Assembly: GCF_004801405.1 (NCBI RefSeq)
Contig: NZ_SSOB01000037.1
Location: forward strand, 21,921-85,920
DNA: 64,000 nucleotides
From: Cohnella fermenti
GTDB lineage: Bacteria > Bacillota > Bacilli > Paenibacillales > Paenibacillaceae
Direction of reading: 5' to 3'
Made by a program: the position numbers and the translations under genes. Below the pieces are notes generated by a model. That model had not been told where the DNA came from and ran no database searches. It worked only from the letters and a program-made list of their open reading frames with translations. Positions 8,888 through 17,291 of this stretch are shown piece after piece. How positions within the stretch are numbered: the stretch's first letter is position 1; each line of letters starts with the position of its first letter.

Positions 8888-9700
8888 CTAGGAAGGAAGT
8901 CTTGCGGCAAGCGCAGCCTGCGCCTGCGAACGATAAGCGTCTCCGTCCGTCCCGCCTTCTCCTCCGCCTTCCCCTCCGACTGCGCCGCTCCCCCCATCCG
9001 CCGCACCGCGAAGCTTCTGCCCGTAATAACGAATCAGATCGACCGTACGAATGAACTCCGCCGGCTCCACGACAACCGCAGCCGGTTCGGCATGGATCGC
9101 CGCTGCCGGCAGCCAGCGCTTCAGCGCCTCCGGGACGGCCGAGCTTGTCGCCTCGCCGACGATCTTCCGGACAAGCGCCGAGTTCCGGTAACTCCATTCC
9201 CCCGCCGTCGAAGCTTCCAGGGAACGCAACGCCGCCGACAGCTTGCGCTCCGCCAGCCCGGAACCGCTATTCCCCGAGCCGCTCCCGCTGCCCGTTCCAT
9301 CCTCCGAGCCGTCTCCTGCCCCAGCCTCCGTCCCGGACTCCGTTCCTGCGCCCGCAACCGTCACCATGCCATCCCCGGAGCCCGTCGCCAGCCCGAACAG
9401 CCCGGAGACGAGACCGTCCTCCGCGAGCCGCCAATAAAGCCCTTCGTATTGCCCGCTCGGGTACGCTCCCGTTCGCAGCTCCTTGGCGGAATTGGACCAT
9501 GTGAACGCCGCTCTCTCGGCGGCTGCGGAAGTCTCGTAATAGACGATAGCGCCTTGACCCGCATACAGCGCGAAGAGGAGAAGCAGGAAGGAGATCAGCA
9601 GCAGCACAGGGAATACCAAGGACGCTTCCAATACGAACGAGCCTTCCGCATTCGCCCACCAGCGGCGTATTCCCGTCTTGAACGAGCTCATGCTGATCAT
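8888..9700 (-). CDS. TadE-like pseudopilin
   Basis: A 270-residue protein with the TadE-type anchor NAEGSFVLEASLVFPVLL (residues about 16-33) continuing into a hydrophobic helix, then an extracytoplasmic domain. Near residues 115-155 is a Gly/Ser/Asp/Glu/Thr-rich low-complexity stretch, probably a flexible linker, and the C-terminus is also Gly-rich. The start at 9700 is preceded by GGGGG; a second ATG three codons on is possible. A much longer open frame to 10120 exists but would overlap the Flp gene and has no sense upstream. It lies 39 bases before the TadG-like gene and 50 bases after the Flp gene. Confidence 0.75.
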   Translation of the reverse strand: MISMSSFKTGIRRWWANAEGSFVLEASLVFPVLLLISFLLLLFALYAGQGAIVYYETSAAAERAAFTWSNSAKELRTGAYPSGQYEGLYWRLAEDGLVSGLFGLATGSGDGMVTVAGAGTESGTEAGAGDGSEDGTGSGSGSGNSGSGLAERKLSAALRSLEASTAGEWSYRNSALVRKIVGEATSSAVPEALKRWLPAAAIHAEPAAVVVEPAEFIRTVDLIRYYGQKLRGAADGGSGAVGGEGGGEGGTDGDAYRSQAQAALAARLPS

Positions 9701-9750
9701 GAAGATCCCCCTATCCGCCCTTATTCGCGCCCCGACGCTCGCTCCAAGCC

Positions 9751-9960
9751 TCAATTGAATACTTCGTCCGAATTGCCCTCCACCTTGCCGAACAGATCCT
9801 GCAGGAACCCGATAATCCAATCCTTGAACAACAGCGCGATCGCGATAATGACTGCAACGATCAGCACGATCTCCAGCGTCCCGAGGCCGCTGCGGTCCTT
9901 CCACAGCATCGTCATCCCTCTCGCACTCCACCGTCCAAGCCGCTTGCTTCTCCCCAACAT
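9751..9960 (-). CDS. flp: Flp-type (type IVb) pilin
   Basis: A 69-residue small pilin. A basic leader (MLGRSKRLGRWSARG) is followed by WKDRSGLGTLEIVLIVAV, with the glycine before a Thr-Leu-Glu as in Flp-type prepilin processing sites, then a hydrophobic helix of about 20 residues and a short acidic tail. This is probably the major subunit of the pilus made by the operon, cleaved by the A24 peptidase at 4981-5460. The start has AGGAGG 6-7 bases upstream. The tail is short, as in other Gram-positive Flp1-like pilins. Confidence 0.85.
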   Translation of the reverse strand: MLGRSKRLGRWSARGMTMLWKDRSGLGTLEIVLIVAVIIAIALLFKDWIIGFLQDLFGKVEGNSDEVFN

Positions 9961-9984
9961 AGAAGTTCCTCCTCGTATCCTTTA

Positions 9985-10872
9985 TTAAGATGACATCGTT
10001 AATAGAGTCGGCGCCCCGACCAGCACCAGAATCAACAGGAAGATCACCGCCAGCGGAAAAGCCATCTTCGAAGAAGCCTGCTCCCCAAGCATCCGCGCCG
10101 CCGCCTTCCTTCTCTCCCACAGCGTTCGCGAGAGCTCCTGCAAGGATGCCACGAACGTCTCGCCTCCCCGGCGGGAATTCATGATGACGGTCGACGCGAA
10201 CAGCTTCGCTTCAGGAACGGCGCACCTGCGCCCGAATTCCTCCATCGCCCAGGCGTACGTCTCCCCGCGCCGCATGGACTCCAGCGCATGAGACAGCTCT
10301 CGGTAAAGCGGATGATCGCCCGTCTTCCCGTCCCTTCGCCGGAGACACTTCTCCATCGCCCGCAGGACATTCTCCCCCGCGTTCACCAGGAGCAGCAGCC
10401 GGGTCAACAGCTCGGGGAGCTCCAGCACGATCCGTCTGCGTCGGTCGTCGACCTTCTTGGCCAGCTCCCTTGCCCGCAGCGGCGGGATCGCGACGGCGAC
10501 CAGAACGCCCAGCCATGCCAGCGCCCCGCCGCCGTCCGACAGCAGCCCGAGCACGCCCGTCGCCAGCAGAGTCAAGTACGAGAGCCCGACCGCTTCGGCC
10601 AGCCAGCCGGTGAGGCGCTCCTTCCCGCAGACGCCGCCGTGAAGCAGCGCAAGCCGGGTCTCCGGGCGCTGAAGCCAAGGGAGCAAGGAACCGTATAATT
10701 CCGGACTCCCGAGCAGCGACCGGATCGGCTCTGCCAGCGGATGCAGCCCTCCCTTGCTCCGCCGTCCGCGCCAACCTCGCAGCAAGCTCTTCCTTAAGCC
10801 CGTCTTGCCGACAATCCACACATAGAGCAGCAGCAGCAACGCCAGCCAGCTCGACCAGAGAATGTCGTTCAT
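9985..10872 (-). CDS. tadC: Type II secretion F-domain inner-membrane protein TadC
   Basis: A 295-residue membrane protein with hydrophobic segments near the N-terminus (ILWSSWLALLLLLYVW), in the middle (two, around residues 120-160) and at the C-terminus (AFPLAVIFLLILVLVG). Between the last two lies a cytoplasmic T2SSF domain with ELPELLTRLLLLVNAGENVL and RRGGETFVASLQELS. TadB and TadC form the platform on which the TadA ATPase acts. The start ATG overlaps the tadB stop in an ATGA and has GGAG upstream; an upstream frame to 10932 is discarded because it lies wholly inside tadB. Confidence 0.85.
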   Translation of the reverse strand: MNDILWSSWLALLLLLYVWIVGKTGLRKSLLRGWRGRRSKGGLHPLAEPIRSLLGSPELYGSLLPWLQRPETRLALLHGGVCGKERLTGWLAEAVGLSYLTLLATGVLGLLSDGGGALAWLGVLVAVAIPPLRARELAKKVDDRRRRIVLELPELLTRLLLLVNAGENVLRAMEKCLRRRDGKTGDHPLYRELSHALESMRRGETYAWAMEEFGRRCAVPEAKLFASTVIMNSRRGGETFVASLQELSRTLWERRKAAARMLGEQASSKMAFPLAVIFLLILVLVGAPTLLTMSS

Positions 10873-11609
10873 ATCCGGATCTCCATGATCCGGTACATCC
10901 ACCAGCAGCAGCCGGCAAGAAGAAGCAGGCATACTGTCAGCACGAGCCAGCCTGCCCCTTGGCGCAGCCCGTCCATGTAGCCGCCCGAGACGAAGCCGAG
11001 CAGCCCGACGAATGCGAACGGCATCGCCATCATAATTCGGGACTCCAGCCTCTTCTGCGCCATCAGGACGCCAAGCTCCTGCTCCACTTCCATCTTCTCG
11101 CCGATCATCGCCGCACTTCGGCGGACCACCTCGACCAGGTCGCCTCCCGACCGCTTGCCGATCGCGAACACTTCGGCGAAGCCGGCGGCCTCCTCCAACG
11201 AGCTGCGCTCGGCGAAGTCGAGCAAGGGAGCCTCGATCGGATCGCCGCTGCGCATCCGCAGCCGAACCGCCCGAACCTCGCGCATCATGTCCGCCTGCGG
11301 ATCGCCGATCAGCAGCGACAGATCCTCCTCCAGAGCTTCGAAGGCGTTCTCGACGGAGCGGCCTGCCGCCAGCAGCGATGCCAGCGCCTGCAGCAGGCTC
11401 TTGAAGTGCAAGCGCAGCCTGTCCCGCCGCCTGCGCTTCAATCGTTCGCGCAGCACCCGCGGACCGAGCAGGCCGAGAGGTACCGCCAGCAAAGCCGCAG
11501 CGAGCTGCCGGTACATCAGCCAGCTCGCGAGTCCGGACAGCGCCGCGCCGACGGCAACGGCCGCGAGCCGTTGAACGCGGCTTAATTCGTACACAGAGTA
11601 ATCCGTCAC
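10869..11609 (-). CDS. tadB: Type II secretion F-domain inner-membrane protein TadB
   Basis: A 246-residue membrane protein with hydrophobic segments at residues about 17-48 and 195-240, surrounding a T2SSF domain that begins SLLQALASLLAAGRSVENAFEAL and includes FAIGKRSGGDLVEVV. The start is a GTG at 11609 whose last bases overlap the tadA stop (GTGA), a sign of translational coupling. It is shorter than proteobacterial TadB proteins, as is usual in Bacillota. Confidence 0.85.
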   Translation of the reverse strand: MTDYSVYELSRVQRLAAVAVGAALSGLASWLMYRQLAAALLAVPLGLLGPRVLRERLKRRRRDRLRLHFKSLLQALASLLAAGRSVENAFEALEEDLSLLIGDPQADMMREVRAVRLRMRSGDPIEAPLLDFAERSSLEEAAGFAEVFAIGKRSGGDLVEVVRRSAAMIGEKMEVEQELGVLMAQKRLESRIMMAMPFAFVGLLGFVSGGYMDGLRQGAGWLVLTVCLLLLAGCCWWMYRIMEIRI

Positions 11610-12844
11610 CCGCTCGCCCTCCTTCCGATGCCGGCCAGCCGCAGCTTCTCCGTATGAAGATGAGCCTCCCGCTTCCGCAGCCCGCCCAGAACGAAGCCGT
11701 CGCGCTCCCCTTCTTCCTCGAATTCGAACAGGGTTGCCAGCTCCACCTCCCCGTCGCGAATCCCCCTCACCTCGCAGATCTCCGCCACTCTGCGGCTGCG
11801 GTCTCTCAGTCGGCTAAGGTGGACGATGACATCGACGGCCGAAGCGATCTGCTTCCGCACGACCCCAAGCGGCAATTCCGCCCCGCTCAGCACCATCGTC
11901 TCCAGCCGCGACAGCATATCCCTTGCGCTGTTCGCATGGCCGCTTGATAGACTCCCCTCATGCCCCGTGTTCATCGCCTGCAGCATATCGAGCGCCTCCT
12001 CCCCCCGAACCTCGCCGACGATGATCCGATTCGGCCTCATTCGCAGCGACGCCCGGATCAGCTCCCTCATGCCGATTCGCCCCTTCCCCTCCGAATTGGC
12101 GTTCCGCGTCTCGAGCGATACGAGATTCGGAATGCCGCCTAGCTGAAGCTCGGCGGCGTCCTCGATCGTGATCACCCGCTCGTCCTTGGGAATCCATTGC
12201 GACAGCGCGTTCAGGAACGTCGTCTTCCCCGAGCCCGTGCCGCCGCTGACGAAGATGTTGTACTTGGCCGCAACAAGCTCCCGCAGCAAGTCCGCCGCCT
12301 CGTTCGTGATCGCCCCGCGCTCGATCAATCCTTCCATAAGAAGAGGGCGAGCCGGGAACCGGCGAATCGTCACCGTCGGACCCTTGAGGGCGACCGGCGG
12401 CAGCACCACATGAACCCGCGAGCCGTCCGGCAATCTCGCATCGACAATCGGCGACGCCTCGTTCACCATACGATTGACCTGCCCGACCATCGCCTGAATG
12501 AGGTCCTCGAGCCGCTCCCGGCTCTCGAACCGGATATCCGATTCGAACAGCTCGCCCGACCGCTCAAAGAAAATCTCCCGATGACCGTTAATCATAATCT
12601 CCGTAACAAGAGGGTCGTCCAGAAGCGGCTGCAGCGCATCCAGTCCCCGGAACGAGTGGAACAGCCGGTTCACCGCCGCCCGCCGCTCTTCCGCCGTGAG
12701 CGCCCGGACCGCCTCGCTGCGGAACAGCTCGGCTTCGACGATGCTGCGCAGTTCCTCATCCGACAGCGCCGTCTCCCAGGAGAGACGCGCCTTCACCGCT
12801 TCCTTCAGCCTAGCCAATTCGACTGCGGACAGCGCCGCCTTCAT
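11606..12844 (-). CDS. tadA: Tad pilus assembly ATPase TadA/CpaF
   Basis: A 412-residue secretion ATPase of the VirB11/CpaF class that powers pilus assembly at the cytoplasmic face of the membrane. Visible motifs are Walker A FVSGGTGSGKTTFLN (near residue 204), ITIEDAAELQL (Asp box), a Walker B-like RPNRIIVGEVRGEEA, and the His box TGHEGSLSSGHANS. The N-terminal domain carries DPLVTEIMINGHREIFFE. It overlaps the end of tadZ by 35 bases and the start of tadB by 4. The C-terminal 40 residues after the ATPase core look variable. Confidence 0.93.
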   Translation of the reverse strand: MKAALSAVELARLKEAVKARLSWETALSDEELRSIVEAELFRSEAVRALTAEERRAAVNRLFHSFRGLDALQPLLDDPLVTEIMINGHREIFFERSGELFESDIRFESRERLEDLIQAMVGQVNRMVNEASPIVDARLPDGSRVHVVLPPVALKGPTVTIRRFPARPLLMEGLIERGAITNEAADLLRELVAAKYNIFVSGGTGSGKTTFLNALSQWIPKDERVITIEDAAELQLGGIPNLVSLETRNANSEGKGRIGMRELIRASLRMRPNRIIVGEVRGEEALDMLQAMNTGHEGSLSSGHANSARDMLSRLETMVLSGAELPLGVVRKQIASAVDVIVHLSRLRDRSRRVAEICEVRGIRDGEVELATLFEFEEEGERDGFVLGGLRKREAHLHTEKLRLAGIGRRASG

Positions 12845-14042
12845 TCCTCGCCTCCTCCCTTCGACGCCCCGCTCTGGCAGGACGAATGTCCTTCGCCGGG
12901 AAACCCCACGCCTCCACGATTCGCTCGATCGCCCCGCAGAAAGCCGGCGTCTTGAGTAGCTTGCCGAGCTCCTCCGGCCCCTTCCCGAGCGCCCTCCATT
13001 GCGGCATGTACGGGAGCCGGACCGCCCTCTCCCCGTGAGGAAGCCGATCTCCCAGCTCCTCGTGGCCCGAGGATTGGTTGATCACCCAAGCGATCTTGTC
13101 CGCCAAGCCAAGGCTCGCGGAGCCTTCCGCCTTGCCGTCGCTCTGCCCCTGCCAGTGGCGCAGCAGTTTCTCCGCCTTGCGCACGCCCATCGCCTCCGGC
13201 GTCACGAGCCATGCGACCCGGTCGCTCATCGCCAGCGCCTCCCGGTGCCATTCCCCGCTCCCGCTGTCCGGGTCCAGCACAACGACATCGTACCGGCCGC
13301 ATCCGGCGGCAAGCTGCAGCAGCTCCTTCATGCGAGCAGGGCTCATCGCCAACCGTTCCGCCGGATGGTCCGGGGCGTCCAAGTAGTCGCCCAGCAGCAC
13401 CGAATGCTGCTTGCGCCGCAGCTTCCACTCTTCTCCCGCCCGCTCCGGATTCGCTTGCATGCCATAGAGCAAAGCCGACAGGCTGTCCGGGTGTCCGCTC
13501 CCAAGCAACAGGTCCGTCGCATTAAGCGGCTCCAGATTCAGATAGAGCGCCCGGCAGCCTCGCTCCCCAAGCTGGCGCACAAGATTAAGCGCCACCGTCG
13601 TCTTCCCCGCTCCTCCCGAGGCGGAGAACACCGTCCAGACGGCAGCTCTCCCATTGCTCCCATCGCTTCCTCCGCCGCTGCCGATCGCCCTTCCCGGCTC
13701 TCCGGGGAGCTCGTTCTCTATCGCCGCCAGGATCGACGGCAACGGCTGATACATCGGAATCATCGCGATCTCGCCATTCTCCTCCCGCTCCTCCCCCTCG
13801 GACTCGTGCAGAAGCAGTATTTTCCCAGGGAAGCCGATCTTCTTGATTGCCGAACCGACGGCATCCCGCAGCGTTTCATGCGCAAGAATCGCATCCGCAT
13901 CGCCTCCATCCGCCAGATATCGTCCCAGAGCAAGCTCCTGTGTGAACGCCTTCACCTCCCAATGCGGCCGCCTCTCGCCCAAGTACCGAACAAGCTTCGC
14001 CGCATACTGCGGCTCCGGCACGGCCACCACCAATCTCCTCAT
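12810..14042 (-). CDS. tadZ: Tad pilus localisation ATPase TadZ/CpaE (ParA/MinD-like), first gene of tad operon
   Basis: A 410-residue protein with an atypical receiver-like N-terminal region (LVVAVPEPQYAAKLVRYL at the start) and a C-terminal ParA/MinD-type ATPase. The deviant Walker A is VFSASGGAGKTTVALNL near residue 150; YDVVVLDPDSGSGEW is the Walker B region. TadZ proteins place the pilus machine in the cell. The ATG at 14042 has GGAGGAAGGGGGA upstream. A longer open frame running to 15107 joins this gene to an IS4 transposase remnant through about 85 codons of non-coding leader. That reading is rejected because promoter, hairpin and ribosome site all lie between the two. Confidence 0.88.
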   Translation of the reverse strand: MRRLVVAVPEPQYAAKLVRYLGERRPHWEVKAFTQELALGRYLADGGDADAILAHETLRDAVGSAIKKIGFPGKILLLHESEGEEREENGEIAMIPMYQPLPSILAAIENELPGEPGRAIGSGGGSDGSNGRAAVWTVFSASGGAGKTTVALNLVRQLGERGCRALYLNLEPLNATDLLLGSGHPDSLSALLYGMQANPERAGEEWKLRRKQHSVLLGDYLDAPDHPAERLAMSPARMKELLQLAAGCGRYDVVVLDPDSGSGEWHREALAMSDRVAWLVTPEAMGVRKAEKLLRHWQGQSDGKAEGSASLGLADKIAWVINQSSGHEELGDRLPHGERAVRLPYMPQWRALGKGPEELGKLLKTPAFCGAIERIVEAWGFPAKDIRPARAGRRREEARNEGGAVRSRIG

Positions 14043-14080
14043 CCGCTGTCTCCCCCTTCCTCCGAATGCCCGGCAACGAC

Positions 14081-14132
14081 AAAAAAGCACCGCAATCTCC
14101 GAGACGCTCTCGCGCCGGAAATTGCGGTGCTT
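14081..14132 (-). terminator. Terminator-like hairpin in the tad leader (possible attenuator)
   Basis: On the minus strand AAGCACCGCAAT (14132-14121) pairs perfectly with ATTGCGGTGCTT (14096-14085), giving a 12-bp stem with a small inner hairpin in the loop. A run of T follows immediately, so it has the form of an intrinsic terminator. It lies after the promoter at 14160-14188 and 39 bases before the tadZ start, so it could attenuate the operon. No riboswitch class is recognisable in the short 20-base stretch between the presumed start of transcription and the stem. Confidence 0.75.
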
Positions 14133-14159
14133 CCGCAAGCCGATTTGAATGTTGCTTAA

Positions 14160-14188
14160 ACTATAGCAGCGTTTCCGGTTTTTGTAAA
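14160..14188 (-). promoter_or_regulatory. Probable sigma-A promoter of the tad operon
   Basis: On the minus strand TTTACA (14188-14183) and TATAGT (14165-14160) are separated by exactly 17 bases. Each differs from consensus by one base. Transcription would begin near 14153, run through the hairpin and reach tadZ at 14042. The promoter lies between the end of the IS4-type remnant (about 14229) and the operon, so it survived the insertion or arose beside it. Confidence 0.65.
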
Positions 14189-14228
14189 GAATTAGTTTGT
14201 CGCTTGTTCCGCACAAAAAGGGGGGGGG

Positions 14229-15230
14229 ATCAATGTTGGTTAGCCTTGGTCTGCTTATCACGTTTGAATGTGCGATCCTTGACGACGGGGATGATATTGC
14301 GCTGTAATCATCGAACCGGGTTTCCACGCCCCATCGCTTGAAATACAAGGGCTTGCTTGCTTCATAACTCAGTTCGTCCGCGCCGACGTTGGTCAGCAGG
14401 ATTTCAGTTTCGCCGGTGGACAGTTCCACTTTGTAAAACGATCCTTGCGCCCGCATCAGGTAAAAGATCCCCTTTTCCTGTAAATACAGCATAAAGTCTG
14501 CAGATGGATAGCCGCGATCGAACAGGATTAAATTCCGCACTGGCGCGGTCTCCAAACCAAGCATATGCTCGATAGTTTGTTTGGCCAGATCGCGTTCATT
14601 GTCATCGTAGCGGCTCAGGCGGGTGCTGATCGCCAATTTGTTTTCCACATCGTACAGATGGGAGGAGAGCGCTCTTGCAATCCGAAACCCGACTTTGTAC
14701 GTCGTCGTGTACCCGTATTCCTTCTGTGTTTCTTTGGTGTTCGGCAACTCGATGACGCTTCCATCCACCGCCAGCAGTCGAAAGCCGAGATAGGTTTTGA
14801 AATCACCATCCTCGTAATACGCCCGGATCAGTTCGTCATTCAGCAGTGTGAACGCATCCGGCAGCAGTTTCTGTCGGGCTTCGGAAAAGGATTGCTTCGT
14901 GTAGGTGGTTGTCTTTGCCGCTTCGTCCGGCATGAACATCTCCCGAAACTCATCCAGCTCCAGTTGCGTCGATTTTCGTACCATCCGCAGGATGAGCATC
15001 ACCAGCGGAAAGAAGCCGATCTTGCGATTCCGCTTAAAATCGTTTTCGTTCTTCTTCGTCTTTTCTTTCAACTCGTCGCTTCTCATTTGCCTGAACACTC
15101 GACGCAAGATCGCTTTTCCGTTTTTTTCACAGCGCTATCGTCCGTTTCTATCGTTTACCTCTACTATACCAAAATTTACTATTCTCTCAACGATAGATTG
15201 GCTCATTGCTTAACCTGACAACATTGCCCT
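14229..15230 (-). mobile_element. Internally deleted IS4-type insertion sequence
   Basis: The element is about 1.0 kb, shorter than the usual 1.4-1.5 kb. Its probable ends share an inward-reading core: CAATGTTGGTTA from 14232 on the plus strand, and CAATGTTGTCAGGTTA reading down from about 15224 on the minus strand. Runs of G flank both ends (nine or more at 14220-14229, six at 15236-15241). The transposase inside has lost its C-terminus, so the element is inactive. It separates the tad promoter from the broken sigma-factor gene. The exact ends and any target duplication are uncertain. Confidence 0.6.
14306..15107 (-). pseudogene. Truncated IS4-family transposase
   Basis: About 267 codons of a DDE transposase are intact. 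The first catalytic Asp is in LLAVDGSVIELP, the second in LILFDRGYPSADF, and the Glu lies in the YREK-type segment YFKRWGVETRFDD. Homology stops at once after that segment, at about 14306, where full-length relatives continue for about 100 more residues. The open frame then runs on through unrelated leader sequence into tadZ. I read this as an internal deletion inside the element, since a terminal-repeat-like sequence remains at 14232. Confidence 0.85.
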
Positions 15231-15306
15231 GGAGAGGGGGGCCCTCTTTTGAACGCGGCACATTTTCCTCCTCTCGATTGTTATAGAGGTAAATACAGCC
15301 AAGGGG

Positions 15307-15763
15307 GTGTCGGCATCGCGGCAAGAGAATGAGAATGCAGATCAGTTGGAGAGGTGGATCGCTGCAGTTCAGCAAGGCAATAAGGAGATTTACTCGCGGG
15401 TCGTCGAAGCCGTTCAGCAGCCGATCTTCCGTTACTGCTACCGCCTGTTGGCGAACAGGCAGGATGCGGAGGACGCGGTTCAGGAGGTGCTGGTCAAGGC
15501 TTACCAGTCCTTGCATCAATACCGGAGAGCCGAGCACTTCTCGGCCTGGCTTTACCGGATCGCCCATCGCCATTGCCTGAATGCGCTGAAGCGGCGACGG
15601 CTCCACGGACGCGTCGTGCGGCTGTTCCGCCCGGAGAGTCTGACGCCCGGCCTCGACCGGGAGCTGGACGGCCGGCTGCTCGAGCCCGGGCTCGCGGCGC
15701 ATTGGCCAAGCTGTCGCCGGAAGAACGGAGCTTGCTGGTGCTACGGGTGCTCGAAGAGAAATC
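15307..15763 (+). pseudogene. Broken ECF-type RNA polymerase sigma factor
   Basis: The frame from a GTG at 15307 shows sigma region 2: ERWIAAVQQGNKEIYSRVV, then FRYCYRLLANRQDAEDAVQE and FSAWLYRIAHRHCLNALKRR. Near 15700 a one-base shift moves the reading to another frame, in which region 4 begins (ALAKLSPEERSLLVLRVLEE). At about 15764 the sequence changes abruptly to an IS1380-type transposase, so the end of region 4 is missing. No anti-sigma gene remains nearby. The start is uncertain because the purine-rich stretch touches the GTG. Confidence 0.8.
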
Positions 15764-16330
15764 GTTCTCTGATAATTCCGGCACGAAAAAGGAAGGCGTA
15801 TCCTACACGTACAAGGGCATGGACGGTTTCGCCCCGATGTTCGCGTACCTCGGACAAGAAGGCTACGGCGTCAACACCGAACTGCGAGAGGGCAGCCAAC
15901 ACTGCCAGAACGGTACACCAACCTCCCGTTGCTTGTGCGCATGGATTCCGGCAACGACAGTCTGGACAACCTGAAGGTGTGCCACCGCCATCCCGGTGTG
16001 GATTATATCATCAAGGTGAATCTGCGTAAAACGCCCAAAGCAACGTGGCTCGCCATTGCGAAAGAGAAGGGCATCGCTTGCGAGCAGCGAGAAGGGAAAA
16101 TAGAGTATGTCGGCGCAATCGAATTTCCTCAAAAGGGGGTCGACGACAAGCTCCGACAGGTGTTGCATGTCATCAAGCGGACGATCGATCGTGACGGTCA
16201 GATATTTGATTTATATGGCAGCCCGATATGTTCGTCACGCCGGGCAGGTTGCGCTCAACTTCGGAAGCAACTGTCCCTGGTCTCAAACCGCAAGACGCAT
16301 CTATATGGCCTTCACCTGATCGGCGGAGTG
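15764..16330 (+). pseudogene. Decayed IS1380-family transposase (plus strand)
   Basis: Transposase segments appear in three successive frames. NSGTKKEGVSYTYKGMDGFA and YLGQEGYGVNTELREG occupy 15770-15890. After a frameshift near 15915 come LLVRMDSGNDSLDNLKVC and VDYIIKVNLRKTPKATW. After a further gap, YVRHAGQVALNFG with RRIYMAF lies around 16220-16315. A block of the catalytic core between the last two pieces is missing. The first piece is joined directly to sigma-factor codons, so this element or its relic interrupts that gene. Confidence 0.75.
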
Positions 16331-16529
16331 AAACACGAATCCGCACAACGATTCTCCGCACCTTCTCCTGCCCTGCAAAACGAAAGGGTTCTTTGCGTTT
16401 TTCTGAAACTGATCCCTATCGCGTTCCTCTCTGATTTCCCAGTCGTCGAGACGACGGACGAGCACCCATCGTCACAGCATCACACCGCCATTCTCATTCC
16501 AACAAGGCAACTTTACTCTCCATCCTTTT

Positions 16530-17010
16530 CCAGGTATGGATCCCGGCGAAGTCCTTCATCAACTTCAGTACGACCGTTCGGCGATGCTGAATGATCGTCG
16601 CTGCGCAATGAAAGAACTCCAAGCGAAATCGGGCAATCGTATAGCCTTGGTGCACCGGCTCGCAGCAGTCACGTTTGAAGCGTTCAAACAGATTATAGGC
16701 CAGCAGTTAGATGAGCAAGCCCACTTCGTTGGCATAGTTTTCCATACAGCAACACTGGTTATAGAACCGCCACAGGTCAAGCGCCTCCCATTCCAGATCG
16801 GTCACGATGGCTTCGTATTGCCAATCCGTATCAAACACCATCCGACTCTGGTCATCTTCGAACACTTGCGCCTTGCGAATAACCGCTACACGACGACTGT
16901 GCTGGGGACAACGTCCACCCAAGAAGCGCTTCTGCAGGTCGTCATGCTGCAAGCGACGAAAGTGAAAAATCCTTTCGCAGCCGAGTATCCAGTCGACGAT
17001 GAGAGTAGGT
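16530..17010 (-). pseudogene. Decayed IS1380-family transposase (minus strand)
   Basis: On the minus strand, TLIVDWILGCERIFHFRRLQ is followed by VFDTDWQYEAIVTDLEW and LWRFYNQCCCMENYANEVGL, the C-terminal core of an IS1380-type transposase. An in-frame TAA then interrupts it; the same frame continues as YNLFERFKRDCCEPVHQGY and RRTVVLKLMKDFAG. The part upstream is missing beyond a TGA near 17010. It faces the plus-strand remnant, so the 1.3 kb from 15764 holds parts of two elements or one rearranged pair. The sequence from 17010 to 17290 shows no recognisable gene. Confidence 0.72.
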
Positions 17011-17291
17011 CATTTTCTGACGGTCACGAGCTACGAGTAACATACTTGGTCGTTGCTTATGCCACGTGATATCTGAAAATGGGGCACACCACCTCCAAAC
17101 AATGGACAAGGCTGTTCGACCAAGCCACACCTCCGTAAAGGCCTTGCTCATATGATAAACTCATACAGGCAGAGCTTTTTCTCCGGAAGCAAGACGTAAG
17201 TGGGCGGGCCAGCGGGGTCGGCGAAACAGGCGGGAGGGGCTTGTGCGGCTCCGCGCAACGGGGCTGCATGAAGGACCGGGCGCCGCTTCCT

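Noticed and set aside
12810..15107. A 765-codon open frame joining IS4 transposase to TadZ
   Set aside because: Promoter, hairpin and ribosome site of tadZ lie inside it, and 85 codons in the middle are not protein-like. It is a chance join of a transposase remnant and tadZ.
14229..15230. Riboswitch upstream of tadZ
   Set aside because: The space between presumed transcript start and hairpin is about 20 bases, too short for any known aptamer.
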